A DNA stretch of 32,778 bases from Salinirussus sp. (GTDB taxonomy: Archaea; Halobacteriota; Halobacteria; Halobacteriales; Haloarculaceae). Positions 14,397 to 22,731 of the stretch are shown here, piece after piece. How positions within the stretch are numbered: position 1 is the stretch's first letter; every line of letters starts with the position of its first letter. The notes below the pieces were generated by a model. It was not told the origin of the DNA. It saw only the letters and a program-made list of their open reading frames with translations, and did not search any database. The stretch lies in assembly GCA_028275005.1 (NCBI GenBank), contig JAQCNN010000101.1, positions 1 to 32,778 of the forward strand, in the 5' to 3' direction. The translations under genes and the position numbers were made by a program.

Positions 14397-14618
14397 CTAC
14401 TGTGGGGAGTAGTCGTGACCGGCCAGCAGGCAGACGGCGTTCAGCGCCAGCAGGCCCGCAACGAGCGGCGACCGGTCGCCGGCCACGCCGGAGAGCAGAG
14501 GGAGATGCACGGCCGGCAGTATGACTGTCCCCCAGAAGGCCAGCCGGCGGAGCTGGGCGGCGACTGCTGGAGGGGTCTGCTCGACAGCTCTGTGCAGTGG
14601 GAGCGCTCGGGGCGTCAT
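14397..14618 (-). CDS. Small two-helix membrane protein
   Basis: This 73-residue protein has a short N-terminal cytosolic segment with basic residues and two hydrophobic segments (about 25-43, RLAFWGTVILPAVHLPLLSG; about 50-66, SPLVAGLLALNAVCLLAG). It is convergent with arvC and lies downstream of mdh on the same strand. I know similar short unnamed membrane proteins in haloarchaea, but no function. The longer overlapping frame 14281-14646 is arginine-rich and was rejected. The ATG at 14618 is the natural start. Confidence 0.6.
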   Translation of the reverse strand: MTPRALPLHRAVEQTPPAVAAQLRRLAFWGTVILPAVHLPLLSGVAGDRSPLVAGLLALNAVCLLAGHDYSPQ

Positions 14619-14705
14619 TCCTGTTTGGACTCTCGTCTCCCCGCATAAAGACAGTCCCGAAGACTCAAACAGCGATTTGACCGGCAGCCCAGCCGACGCG
14701 CTCGC

Positions 14706-15620
14706 TCAGCTGATGCTCTCGTACTGCTCGCTCAGCTTGTCGGCGGCGTCCCCCATCTGTTCGCGCTCGAACGCGGTGAGCTCCCACTCGATGACCTCCT
14801 CGACGCCGTTGCTGCCGAGCCTGACGGGGACACCGAAGCCGACACCCTCGTGACCGTACTCCCCGTCCAGTTTCACGGAGGCAGGCAACACCTCGCCGGT
14901 GTCCCGGAGGATAGCGTCGACCATGTGGGCAACGCCCTGTGCGGGCCCCCACTCGGTCGCCCCTTTGCGTTCGATGACGTTCATCGCGGACTCCTGTAGG
15001 TCGGCGAGGATCTCCTCCTTCTCGTCGTCGGTCAGCGAGAGGTCCTTGCCGTCGACGCGGACCTTCGAGAAGACCGGAACCTGGGCGTCACCGTGTTCGC
15101 CGAGGATAGTCGCCTCGACGTTCCCGACGGGGACGTCAAAGCGCTCCGCGAGGACGTACCGAAAGCGTGCGGAGTCGAGCCGGCCGCCGAAGCCGACGAC
15201 CTTCCGGCGGTCGCGGTCACCGGCCTCGTAGAGGTGGCGGTTCAACAGGTCGACGGGGTTTGAGGTGGTGATCGAAACAAAGTCGTCGTTGTACTCGGCC
15301 AGTGACGACCGGATGTCCTCCATGATCGGGGCGTTGTCGTCGGCCAGGTCCAGCCGGGTGTCCCCCGGTGAGCGCGGGAGACCGGCCGTGATGACGACGA
15401 CGTCCGAGCCCTCGGTAGCGGCGTAGTCGCCCTGGTAGACGTCGGTGTTGGCGTCGTAGGCGATCCCGTGGTTGGTGTCGGCGGCCTGGCCAACAGTGGT
15501 ATCCTCCTGTTCGGGGATGTCTACGAGGACCAGTTCGTCGGCGATGTCACGGAGCGCGATACTGTAACCTACTGCGGCGCCGACAGTACCCGCGGCGCCG
15601 ACGATACTTACCTTTGTCAT
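14706..15620 (-). CDS. mdh: Malate dehydrogenase, haloarchaeal LDH-like type
   Basis: This enzyme oxidises malate to oxaloacetate with NAD in the citric acid cycle. The 304-residue protein has the length of the well-studied Haloarcula marismortui enzyme. The NAD loop is [12 protein letters not shown] (7-18). The specificity-determining arginine sits in [11 protein letters not shown] (Arg83), which marks malate rather than lactate dehydrogenase; [12 protein letters not shown] follows and the catalytic His176 is in GEHGDAQ. The surface is strongly acidic. The ATG at 15620 (MTKVSIVG) has a TATA-like box about 27 nt upstream, so the mRNA is probably leaderless. It shares a 93-bp divergent promoter region with the zinc-ribbon gene at 15714. 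Confidence 0.95.
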   Translation of the reverse strand: MTKVSIVGAAGTVGAAVGYSIALRDIADELVLVDIPEQEDTTVGQAADTNHGIAYDANTDVYQGDYAATEGSDVVVITAGLPRSPGDTRLDLADDNAPIMEDIRSSLAEYNDDFVSITTSNPVDLLNRHLYEAGDRDRRKVVGFGGRLDSARFRYVLAERFDVPVGNVEATILGEHGDAQVPVFSKVRVDGKDLSLTDDEKEEILADLQESAMNVIERKGATEWGPAQGVAHMVDAILRDTGEVLPASVKLDGEYGHEGVGFGVPVRLGSNGVEEVIEWELTAFEREQMGDAADKLSEQYESIS

Positions 15621-15713
15621 ACCACATACGCCCTTCGGCCCGACGTTAAACATGTCGGAAGGCCCCGAGTAGCCTCCCGCAAACCCTTTTCGTCCCGATC
15701 GCCTCGTTCGTGT
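15621..15713. promoter_or_regulatory. Divergent promoters of mdh and the zinc-ribbon gene
   Basis: On the minus strand gtttaa (about 15646-15651) lies about 27 nt before the mdh ATG. On the plus strand the cccttttc stretch (about 15684-15691) lies about 26 nt before the ATG at 15714. Both genes therefore look leaderless and are fired from one 93-bp gap. Confidence 0.5.
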
Positions 15714-16487
15714 ATGAGCGATTTCGACAAGGAAGCCGAGCGCGAGCGTCTCCGCGAGAAGTACGAACAGGAACAGCAGGACCGCCAGGCCACCGAGCGG
15801 ATGAGTGAACTCCTATTGAAGGGGGCAACGATGACAAACGCCCACTGCTCGGACTGTGGTGACCCGGTCTTCCGGTACGAGGGCCAGGAGTTCTGTGCCA
15901 CCTGCGAGAAGGCCGTGGACCGCGGTGACGGCGCCAGCCCGGCGGCTCCCGACGGGAGCGAGGATACCGACGCCGCCGGTGTTGAGGCGAGTGACAACGG
16001 CACCCGCGAGACACCTGCCGACGGGAGCGAGGACGCCGAGCAGATCCACGTCACCTCCCCGGACGAGACCCGCGTCCAGTTCGGCGGTGGCGCCGGCGAG
16101 ACGGCCGAGTCGTCGTCACCCTCTCGGAGGAGCCAGACCCCCGAGGAACCCGAGCCAGCGGCCGGCCAGGAGCCCGGGGACCGACCGACGCAGCCACCGG
16201 CCGAGACACCCGGTCCACAGTCGGAGCCGGCGCCGGAGACGGAGACGCGGGCACCGGGTGTCGAGCCGTCCTCACCCTCTAGCACCGGTGCCGGTGCCGG
16301 CTCTACCGCCCGCGACGCCGGCGCCGAGCAACCGGCCGGGACACTCCCCGAGGCCCGGCACTCGCTCGAACGAACACTCGCGGGCCTGACCCGACGGGCC
16401 GCGGCCGCCAAGGACCCCACCGAGGCCCGGGAGTATCTCGCCGCCGCCCGGGAGGCCGCCGAGACGCTGGCGGCGCTGCGACAGTAG
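15714..16487 (+). CDS. Zinc-ribbon protein of the Sjogren/scleroderma autoantigen 1 family
   Basis: This 257-residue protein has an N-terminal charged helix ([20 protein letters not shown]), then [20 protein letters not shown] and a zinc ribbon with Cys45, Cys48, Cys61 and Cys64. This is the signature of the UPF0148/autoantigen p27 family found across archaea. A disordered Pro/Thr/acidic region fills about 70-210, and a C-terminal helical segment ([20 protein letters not shown], then [19 protein letters not shown]) closes the protein. The cellular role is unknown; the human relative is a nuclear autoantigen. It converges on hef with only 26 bp between the stop codons. Confidence 0.85.
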   Translation: MSDFDKEAERERLREKYEQEQQDRQATERMSELLLKGATMTNAHCSDCGDPVFRYEGQEFCATCEKAVDRGDGASPAAPDGSEDTDAAGVEASDNGTRETPADGSEDAEQIHVTSPDETRVQFGGGAGETAESSSPSRRSQTPEEPEPAAGQEPGDRPTQPPAETPGPQSEPAPETETRAPGVEPSSPSSTGAGAGSTARDAGAEQPAGTLPEARHSLERTLAGLTRRAAAAKDPTEAREYLAAAREAAETLAALRQ

Positions 16488-16513
16488 CCTTGGGGCGTGG
16501 CAGTCGGCCGTCC

Positions 16514-19033
16514 TCACCCCTCGTAGGGGCTGCCGGTCACCTCACGGACCCGCTCGGCCGTCACCTCGCCGACCCCCTCGGCCGCCTGAAGCTCCGCCTC
16601 GTCGGCGGTCATGACTGCCTCGACGCCGCCGAACTCCTCCAGTAGCGCCCGCGCCGTCACGGGGCCGACCTCGGCGATGGCCGCGACGACGTACTCCTGC
16701 TGTTCGGCCAGCGTCCGGGACTGCTTCTCGCCGTGGACCGACACCTCCCGGTCGGCCGTCGCCTGTTCGCGCTCGGCGACCACCTCCAGCAGGTCGGCGG
16801 TCTCGTCCTCGCCGGCGGTCCGGAGCACGCTCGCGCCGAAGTCCACAGCAAGGGAGGCGAGCGCCCCGTGGATGGCCTTCGGGTGGACGTTGCGCTCGCC
16901 GTAGAGCCCCTCGCCCTCGATGACGACGACCGGCCGGTCGTAGTGGCGGGCGGCGTCCCCCACCTGCTCGAACAGCGACCGGTCACCGCCGGTGAGCGTG
17001 TCGAGAAAGTCGGCGACGGTCTTGCGCTCGACGACCACCCGGTCCGAGAGCACGTAGTCGCCGACCGCCAGCGTCTCCAGCCGGGTCTCGACGCCCTCCC
17101 GGGTCGACAGGTCCCGGGCGATGGTCGCGTCGAGTTCGCGCTGGTCGGCGACCACCTCGACCCCCTCACTGTCGGGGTCTGCCTCCGCCACGACGGCGTC
17201 CTCGGGGGCTGCCGGAGTCCCCGTCGTGTCGTCACTGCTCCCGCCAGCGTCCGGTGGCCCGTCTCCGTCCGTGTCCTGTCCGCCCGAACCGGCCGCGAAC
17301 GCCGCCAGGCCTGCCTGGTCGTCGTCGCTGTCGTCGCTGTCTGTCGCGTCCCTGGCGCCAGCACCGCTACTCTCGGATGGGAGCCCATCGCCGCTGGCCC
17401 CTGTCTCACCCTCCCCGGCGTCCGCACCGTCCCCGCCGGTGTCGGCGTACGCCTCGAGCCCGGCCTGTTCGAGCCGGGCCTCGATGGTCCCGGCGGCGTC
17501 TTTGAGGCCGCGTAACTCCGCTTCCATCTCCTTCTGGTCATTACGGGCCTTCCAGAAGTAGGCCTCGTCGCGGGTGTCCTCGGCGAGCAGCACCGTCACG
17601 GCGCCCTCGGTCTGGCGGCCAGTCCGCCCCTTTCGCTGGATGGCCCGGATAGCCGTCGGAACAGGTTCATAGAAGAGCACGCGGTCGACCTCGGGGACGT
17701 CGAGCCCCTCCTCGGCGACCGACGTCGAGACGAGCACCTCGAACTCGCCGGCGCGGAACCGTTCGAGGGTGTCCTGCTGTTCGGTCTGGGTCATCCCCTC
17801 GCTGCCGTCGGTGTCCGACTGGCCGACAAACCGCTCGGTCGTGAAGTGCTCGCCCAGAAAGTCGGTCAGTGTCTCCGCCGTGTCCCGGGACTCGGTAAAG
17901 ACGATCACCCGCTCGCCGCCCTGGATACCCAGGGTCTCGGCGAGCTTCATCCGGGCCCGACGGAACTTCGGGTGGAGGTCGTCGTACTCCCGGGCCAGTC
18001 GGACCGCCCGCCGCACCTTCGGCTCGGAGACCAGCCGCTGGTCGGCCTTCGAGGCCCCCGAGGAGCGGGCGGCCTCCCGCTGGCGCTCCATGTACTGTCG
18101 AAAGGACCTGACACTCTGTGTCTCGACGTAGGTGACGGCGGTCCGCAGCTTCCGAACCTCGGCGAGCAGGCTCATCCCCTGGTAGCCCTCGGACTGGTCG
18201 TTGTCCATCAGCTCCCGGAGCTGTCCCTGGATCTTGTGGATCTCCCGCTCGGAGACGTCGGGCTGGGTGGTCGAGGTGACGCCGAGTTCTTTGAGCTGGG
18301 TCAGCCGGTCCCGGACGACCTCCTTCAGCGCGCCCCGGACCTCCTCGACGGTCTCGGGCAACTCGACGCGCTCCCACTCGACGCTCGTGTCGTGGGTGTA
18401 CGCCGCGACGTCGGCGTCCGCCTCGGTCATCACCTCGACGTTACCGAGCCCGAGGTTCTCACAGACCTGGAGGATACTCTCCTCGTCGTCGCCCGGCGAG
18501 GCGCTCATCCCCGTCACCAGGGGCTGGTCGGCGTCGGCGTGGTAGCGCTCTGCGATGTAGTTGTAGGCGTAGTCGCCGGTCGCGCGGTGACACTCGTCGA
18601 AGGTACAGTGCGTGACCGCCGAGAGCGAAACCCGGTTGCCGACGAGGTCGTTCTCGACGACCTGTGGGGTGGCGATGACCACCCGCGCGTCAGCCCAGAG
18701 AGCTGCCCGGTCGTCGGGGCTGACCTCGCCGGTGAAGACCACGACCGCCTCGTCCGGAATGTCGAGGGCCTCCCGGTAGAAGTCGGCGTGCTGGGCGACC
18801 AGCGGTTTCGTCGGCGCGAGCAGCAGTGACTTCCCGCCGGCCTCGTGGAGCCGGTGGGCGGTCACCAGCAGGCTCACCGCCGTCTTTCCCAGCCCGGTCG
18901 GGAGACAGACCAGCGTGTGCCCGCCGGTCGCGGCCTCGGCCAGCTGGAGCTGGTAGGTCCGCCGCTCCAGGGTCTCGGGGACGAGAAGCGGGCGGTCGAT
19001 CGTCTCGGTGTCGTGCTCGGCGCCAGTCGCCAT
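16514..19033 (-). CDS. hef: Hef helicase-nuclease (FANCM/XPF homologue)
   Basis: Hef processes stalled replication forks. The 839-residue protein combines an SF2 helicase (Walker A PTGLGKT 45-51; DECH in CTFDECHRATGDY; motif VI AIQRKGRTGRQ) with a C-terminal XPF-type nuclease (VVADQREL, VVVERKTVADFLDTL with the ERKxxxD core) and tandem helix-hairpin-helix repeats (AEVGPVTARALLEEFGG; AAEGVGEVTAERVREVTG). The two halves are joined by an acidic, Gly/Ser-rich disordered linker of about 110 residues (about 525-640), where haloarchaeal Hef is known to bind PCNA-type partners. A TATA-like ccttaa on the minus strand lies about 28 nt before the ATG at 19033. Confidence 0.95.
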   Translation of the reverse strand: MATGAEHDTETIDRPLLVPETLERRTYQLQLAEAATGGHTLVCLPTGLGKTAVSLLVTAHRLHEAGGKSLLLAPTKPLVAQHADFYREALDIPDEAVVVFTGEVSPDDRAALWADARVVIATPQVVENDLVGNRVSLSAVTHCTFDECHRATGDYAYNYIAERYHADADQPLVTGMSASPGDDEESILQVCENLGLGNVEVMTEADADVAAYTHDTSVEWERVELPETVEEVRGALKEVVRDRLTQLKELGVTSTTQPDVSEREIHKIQGQLRELMDNDQSEGYQGMSLLAEVRKLRTAVTYVETQSVRSFRQYMERQREAARSSGASKADQRLVSEPKVRRAVRLAREYDDLHPKFRRARMKLAETLGIQGGERVIVFTESRDTAETLTDFLGEHFTTERFVGQSDTDGSEGMTQTEQQDTLERFRAGEFEVLVSTSVAEEGLDVPEVDRVLFYEPVPTAIRAIQRKGRTGRQTEGAVTVLLAEDTRDEAYFWKARNDQKEMEAELRGLKDAAGTIEARLEQAGLEAYADTGGDGADAGEGETGASGDGLPSESSGAGARDATDSDDSDDDQAGLAAFAAGSGGQDTDGDGPPDAGGSSDDTTGTPAAPEDAVVAEADPDSEGVEVVADQRELDATIARDLSTREGVETRLETLAVGDYVLSDRVVVERKTVADFLDTLTGGDRSLFEQVGDAARHYDRPVVVIEGEGLYGERNVHPKAIHGALASLAVDFGASVLRTAGEDETADLLEVVAEREQATADREVSVHGEKQSRTLAEQQEYVVAAIAEVGPVTARALLEEFGGVEAVMTADEAELQAAEGVGEVTAERVREVTGSPYEG

Positions 19034-19093
19034 TCGGCCGCTCGTAACCGGTCTGCGGGGTTAAGGGTGCGGGTGGCGGGGTGAAAGTGGTCC

Positions 19094-19666
19094 TCAGACC
19101 AGCGGCGGCACGTAGGTCACGAGCAGCCAGCCGGTCACGGCCGCCCCCACCGGGATCGAGAAGTTGTCGTCGATGACGTAGCCGTGGACGCGGGGCTTGA
19201 ACGCGTCGGCGGCGACCACCACGACCGCGACGGGCAAGACGGCCCGCGGGGGGAGGAAGGGCAGGGCAATCAGCACACAGACCGCGAAGGTGACCATCAT
19301 CACCCCGGCGGACTTGCGGGTGTCCGGGCCCTCTGCCTCCGAGAGCACGCCCGCAAGCGGGTCGGCGATACCCAACAGGAGGTAGGCGGCGACGGCGACC
19401 GCCGGCTGGAAGGTCCAGCCGACGATGGCCGCCGAGACGACCGCCAGCGCGTAGCCGGCGGGGTTGTCCTGCTCGTACTCGCGGGTGAGCCGGTCGTACA
19501 CCACCCAGTCCAGCCCGGCGAACAGCCGGGCCAGCTCGAGGACAACCGCGAGGGCGGCACCCGCGGCGATTAAGTATCTGACTGTCTGCCACTCGACGAG
19601 ACCGGCGAGGTACAGCCCTGGCACGGCGACCCCGCTGACGTGTGCGAGCCGGCGGCCGTAGTCCAT
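19094..19666 (-). CDS. Dolichol kinase-like integral membrane protein
   Basis: This 190-residue protein with about six hydrophobic helices belongs to the SEC59/CTP-dependent prenol kinase family. The conserved parts are GIADPLAGVLSEAEGPDTRK followed by SAGVMMVTF in the middle and DNFSIPVGAAV near the C-terminus. Such enzymes phosphorylate dolichol, the lipid carrier used for archaeal N-glycosylation. It starts 3 bp after the glyS stop, so it is translated from the CBS-glyS-dolK transcript. The alternative is a phosphatidate cytidylyltransferase-like kinase for another isoprenoid alcohol. Confidence 0.82.
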   Translation of the reverse strand: MDYGRRLAHVSGVAVPGLYLAGLVEWQTVRYLIAAGAALAVVLELARLFAGLDWVVYDRLTREYEQDNPAGYALAVVSAAIVGWTFQPAVAVAAYLLLGIADPLAGVLSEAEGPDTRKSAGVMMVTFAVCVLIALPFLPPRAVLPVAVVVVAADAFKPRVHGYVIDDNFSIPVGAAVTGWLLVTYVPPLV

Positions 19667-19669
19667 CCC

Positions 19670-21460
19670 TCAGCCGAGGTCCCCGAACCCGATATCACCC
19701 CTCCGGAGCGACTGTAGCGTTTCGGACAGCTCCTCGACGGCGACCCGGCGCTGGGACGTCGTGTCACGCTCCCGGACAGTGACGGTCCCCGCCAGGTCGG
19801 GGCTGTCACCCTCGCCGAGGGTGTCGTAGTCGACGGTCACACAGAAGGGCGTGCCGACCTCGTCCTGTCGGCGGTAGCGGCGGCCGATGGCACCCGAGTC
19901 GTCGTAGGTCACGGCGAGTCCGGCCTCGCGCAGCTGTGTGGCGACCTCGCGGGCCCGGTCGCCGAGCCCGTCGCGGTCCATCAGCGGGAACACGCCGACT
20001 GTCGTCGGCGCCAGGGCCGACGGGAGCGAGAGGTAGGTCCGCTCCTCGCCGTCGACCACGTCGGTCTCGTAGGCGTGTGCCAGGACGGTGTAGACCAGCC
20101 GGCCCACACCGAAGGAGGGCTCGACGACGTGTGGGGTCACCCGCTCGCCGGCCTCGGTCACCTCCTCGACCGCGAAGCCGGTCTGCTCGACGGGGACCGT
20201 CCGCTCCCCGCCGTCGACCTCGACGGTCACCGTGTTGCCTTCGAAGGCATCCGGGTTGCGACCGGCGAGGTCGGCCAGCGCCTCCGCGACCGCCTCCGCC
20301 TCGCCGCCGAACGTCGGGCCGAGTTCGCTCATGTCGGGGTCGACCGTCGGGCGCTCGACGGTGACCGGCTCGTCGTACTGTTTGAAGATGTCGTAGTCCT
20401 CGCCGGAGTGTGCGGCGTGGTTCGTCAGGTCGTAGTCACCCCGGTAGGCAAAGCCGGTGACCTCCACCCAGTCGCCGTCGACCTCGGACTCCGCGTCCCA
20501 GCAGTCCGAGGCGTAGTGAGAGAGCTCACCGGGGAGATGCTGGCGGTAGCGAAACCGGTCCATGTCGACGCCGACCCGGTCGTACCAGCCCGCCGCGAGC
20601 CCCAGGTAGAAGGCGACCCACTCGCTCTCGATGACGCCCTCGTTGACGGCCTCCTGTACGGTCATCTCGACGGCCGTGCCCTCCTCGCGCTGCTGTGCCG
20701 CGGCGGCGTACAGGGGTAACTCCACGTCCGCAACCCGTTCCAGTGGCGGCTCGTCGGTCTCGGGGTCGACGAAGTGCTCGAGTTCGGCCTGGGTGAACTC
20801 CCGGACCCGCACCAGCGACTTCCGGGGGCTGATCTCGTTGCGGTAGGCCTTCCCGACCTGTGCAACGCCGAATGGCAGCTGGTTGCGGGCGTACTCCGCA
20901 AGCTGGGGGAACTCCACGAAGATGCCCTGGGCGGTCTCGGGGCGCAGATACCCCGGCGCGGCGTCGCCCGGCCCGATGTTCGTCCCGAACATGAGATTGA
21001 AGTTGTCGACGGGCTCGTCGGCGAGGGGCTCCCCACAGGATGGACAGCCGACCTCGTGGTCCGCGATAACCTCCATCGCCGCCTCGTTTGCCATCGACTC
21101 GGCCTCCTCGATGTCGGTGGCGTCCTCGATGAGGTGGTCGGCCCGGTGGGTCGCGTCACACGCCGGGCACTCGACTATCATGTCGTCGAAGGTGTCGAGG
21201 TGGCCGGAGGCCTCGAAGACGGCCTCGGGCATCACGTCGGGGGCGTCGATCTCCATGTGGCCCTCCCGGGTGACAAAGCGGTCCCGCCAGGCCTCCTCGA
21301 GATTCGTCTTCAGGGTCGCCCCCTGTGGACCGTAGGTGTAGAAGCCGGCGACGCCGCCGTATGCGCCGGAGCTCTGGAAGAAGAAGCCACGACGCTTGGC
21401 GAGTTCGGCCAGCCGCCGCCCCTCGGTGTTCCCGCCGGCTGTGCTGTTGCCCTCGCTCAT
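19670..21460 (-). CDS. glyS: Glycyl-tRNA synthetase, archaeal/eukaryotic dimer type
   Basis: This enzyme charges tRNA-Gly. The 596-residue class II synthetase begins with RRGFFFQSSGAYGGVAGFYT and YGPQGATLKTNLEEAW, the GlyRS signature. Zinc-binding cysteines occur in ECPACDATH (98, 101) and GCPSCGEPL (139, 142). Motif 2 lies in AYRNEISPRKSLVRVREFTQ and motif 3 in EPSFGVGRLVYTVLAHAY; a C-terminal anticodon-binding domain follows (TTVGVFPLMDRDGLGDRARE). The ATG at 21460 overlaps the stop of the CBS gene by 4 bp (ATGA), so translation is coupled. Confidence 0.95.
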   Translation of the reverse strand: MSEGNSTAGGNTEGRRLAELAKRRGFFFQSSGAYGGVAGFYTYGPQGATLKTNLEEAWRDRFVTREGHMEIDAPDVMPEAVFEASGHLDTFDDMIVECPACDATHRADHLIEDATDIEEAESMANEAAMEVIADHEVGCPSCGEPLADEPVDNFNLMFGTNIGPGDAAPGYLRPETAQGIFVEFPQLAEYARNQLPFGVAQVGKAYRNEISPRKSLVRVREFTQAELEHFVDPETDEPPLERVADVELPLYAAAAQQREEGTAVEMTVQEAVNEGVIESEWVAFYLGLAAGWYDRVGVDMDRFRYRQHLPGELSHYASDCWDAESEVDGDWVEVTGFAYRGDYDLTNHAAHSGEDYDIFKQYDEPVTVERPTVDPDMSELGPTFGGEAEAVAEALADLAGRNPDAFEGNTVTVEVDGGERTVPVEQTGFAVEEVTEAGERVTPHVVEPSFGVGRLVYTVLAHAYETDVVDGEERTYLSLPSALAPTTVGVFPLMDRDGLGDRAREVATQLREAGLAVTYDDSGAIGRRYRRQDEVGTPFCVTVDYDTLGEGDSPDLAGTVTVRERDTTSQRRVAVEELSETLQSLRRGDIGFGDLG

Positions 21461-22302
21461 AGCGCCTCCAGCAGTTCGATGTCCCTGACGACGCCGTAGA
21501 GCTCGTCACCGGTGACGACCGGGACCTGCTCGATGTCGTGTTCGAGAAGGAGTTGGGCGGCGTCCCGGATGGTCCGGCGCTTGCCGACGGTCACCAGATC
21601 CGGTGTCATGAACTCCGCGACAGGTTCGGCGGGAAGCTCGACGTTCCGGGTCGGCATATACCGGTTGCCGACGGCCTTGATCCCCTCCCAGGCCCACTCG
21701 TCGTCCTGGTTCGCGATCGACTCGCCGGTGTCGGCCTCGCCCTCGACGACCCGGGCGACATCCAGCACGTCCACCTCGGTCAACATCCCGGTCAGCTCCC
21801 CCTCGTCGTCGAGCGCGATGGCGTACGGCACCCGGGCGAAGGAGAGTTCCCGCTCGGCGACGGGCAGAGGCGTGCCGGCGTAGACGGAGTTGACCTCGCG
21901 GCCGGCGACGGCGTCGACCGCCGTGTCACCGGGCAGGTCGTCGTTGGCGATGGCCCGGACCACGTCGGTGACGGTGACGATCCCCTCGAGCCCGCCGTCG
22001 ACGACGGGGACCCGGCGGTCGCCGGTCTCGACCATCCGGCGGGCGACCGTCTCGATTGCGGTGTCGGCGGTCGTCGTGGTGACCTCCTCGGCGAGCATGG
22101 CGAGCTGGTCCTCGTCGGGCCGGTCGATGAGGGCGTCCCGGGTGACCAGCCCGCGGTACTCCTCGCCGTCCGCGCCGTCCTTGACGACGGGGACCGAGGA
22201 GAACGACCCACCCTGTAGGTACTCGAGTACATCGTCGCGGGTGCCCGGCACCTCTACCGTTACGGTGTCCGCCCGGGCCGTCATGACGTCTACGACGTTC
22301 AT
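21457..22302 (-). CDS. CBS-domain protein (four CBS motifs)
   Basis: This 281-residue soluble protein is made of four consecutive CBS motifs (about 1-60, 70-125, 135-195 and 225-281), recognisable by pairs such as VMTARADTVTVEVPGTRDDV and GLEGIVTVTDVVRAIA. CBS pairs usually bind adenine nucleotides or SAM and act as energy sensors. No catalytic domain is attached. It heads the CBS-glyS-dolK operon with a 4-bp overlap into glyS. A TATA-like gacttag on the minus strand (22330-22336) lies about 28 nt before the ATG at 22302. Whether it regulates GlyRS is unknown. Confidence 0.88.
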   Translation of the reverse strand: MNVVDVMTARADTVTVEVPGTRDDVLEYLQGGSFSSVPVVKDGADGEEYRGLVTRDALIDRPDEDQLAMLAEEVTTTTADTAIETVARRMVETGDRRVPVVDGGLEGIVTVTDVVRAIANDDLPGDTAVDAVAGREVNSVYAGTPLPVAERELSFARVPYAIALDDEGELTGMLTEVDVLDVARVVEGEADTGESIANQDDEWAWEGIKAVGNRYMPTRNVELPAEPVAEFMTPDLVTVGKRRTIRDAAQLLLEHDIEQVPVVTGDELYGVVRDIELLEAL

Positions 22303-22450
22303 ACTGCCACCATTCCACGCCGCACCCACTAAGTCCTTGCACTTCGGCGAGCCGGCCCTTCGCCGCCCCGCCTGGCACCCGCGGGGGTCCGTCCGCCGAC
22401 CAACCGTCTGCGCGCTCTCCGGCGGTCACCGCCGTGGTGTTCCGGAGGAG

Positions 22451-22457
22451 TTATATA
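22451..22457 (+). promoter_or_regulatory. TATA box of the 55-residue gene
   Basis: The sequence ttatata is the clearest TATA box in the window, preceded by a purine-rich BRE-like ggaggag. It lies 29 to 23 nt before the ATG at 22480, indicating a leaderless transcript and arguing against the ATG at 22468. Confidence 0.65.
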
Positions 22458-22479
22458 CGAGTGTTACATGTTCACACGC

Positions 22480-22647
22480 ATGGAGACTGACGCTGTCCCG
22501 GCGTCGGGGGTGGGAACCGACGCGGAGGTAATGGCCGCTGTCGAGGATGGCCCGGTGCAGACACTCGTGATCGCCGACGTTAGCCGGGACGACGCCTATC
22601 TCACACTGCCACTCGGTGACGCCGTCTCGCTCCCGGCCTGGCGGTAG
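22480..22647 (+). CDS. Small acidic haloarchaeal protein (55 residues)
   Basis: This short gene reads METDAVPASGVGTDAEVMAA, VEDGPVQTLVIADVSRDDAY, then LTLPLGDAVSLPAWR. The acidic composition, the strand-like QTLVIADVSRDDAYLTLPL and the W-R ending resemble a conserved family of about 50-residue haloarchaeal proteins of unknown function (my recollection; family name not certain). A strong TATA box 23-29 nt upstream supports leaderless translation from this ATG; an in-frame ATG at 22468 is too close to the box. It has no cysteine and no membrane segment. It lies between the divergent CBS operon and serA. Confidence 0.72.
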   Translation: METDAVPASGVGTDAEVMAAVEDGPVQTLVIADVSRDDAYLTLPLGDAVSLPAWR

Positions 22648-22702
22648 CTCCGCTCCCGTTGACTGCTGTCGCGCACAGCCCCGCGTGCGCCGAAAGACAA
22701 CC

Positions 22703-22710
22703 GTTTTTAC
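22703..22710 (+). promoter_or_regulatory. TATA box of serA
   Basis: The sequence gtttttac is centred about 26 nt before the serA ATG in an otherwise GC-rich gap, giving a leaderless transcript separate from the small gene upstream. Confidence 0.5.
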
Positions 22711-22731
22711 CGGTCGCTGATTCCCCTGGGT

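Noticed and set aside
14281-14646. 121-codon Arg-rich frame overlapping the small membrane protein
   Set aside because: The alternative frame gives two clean hydrophobic helices, whereas this one is a low-complexity shadow.
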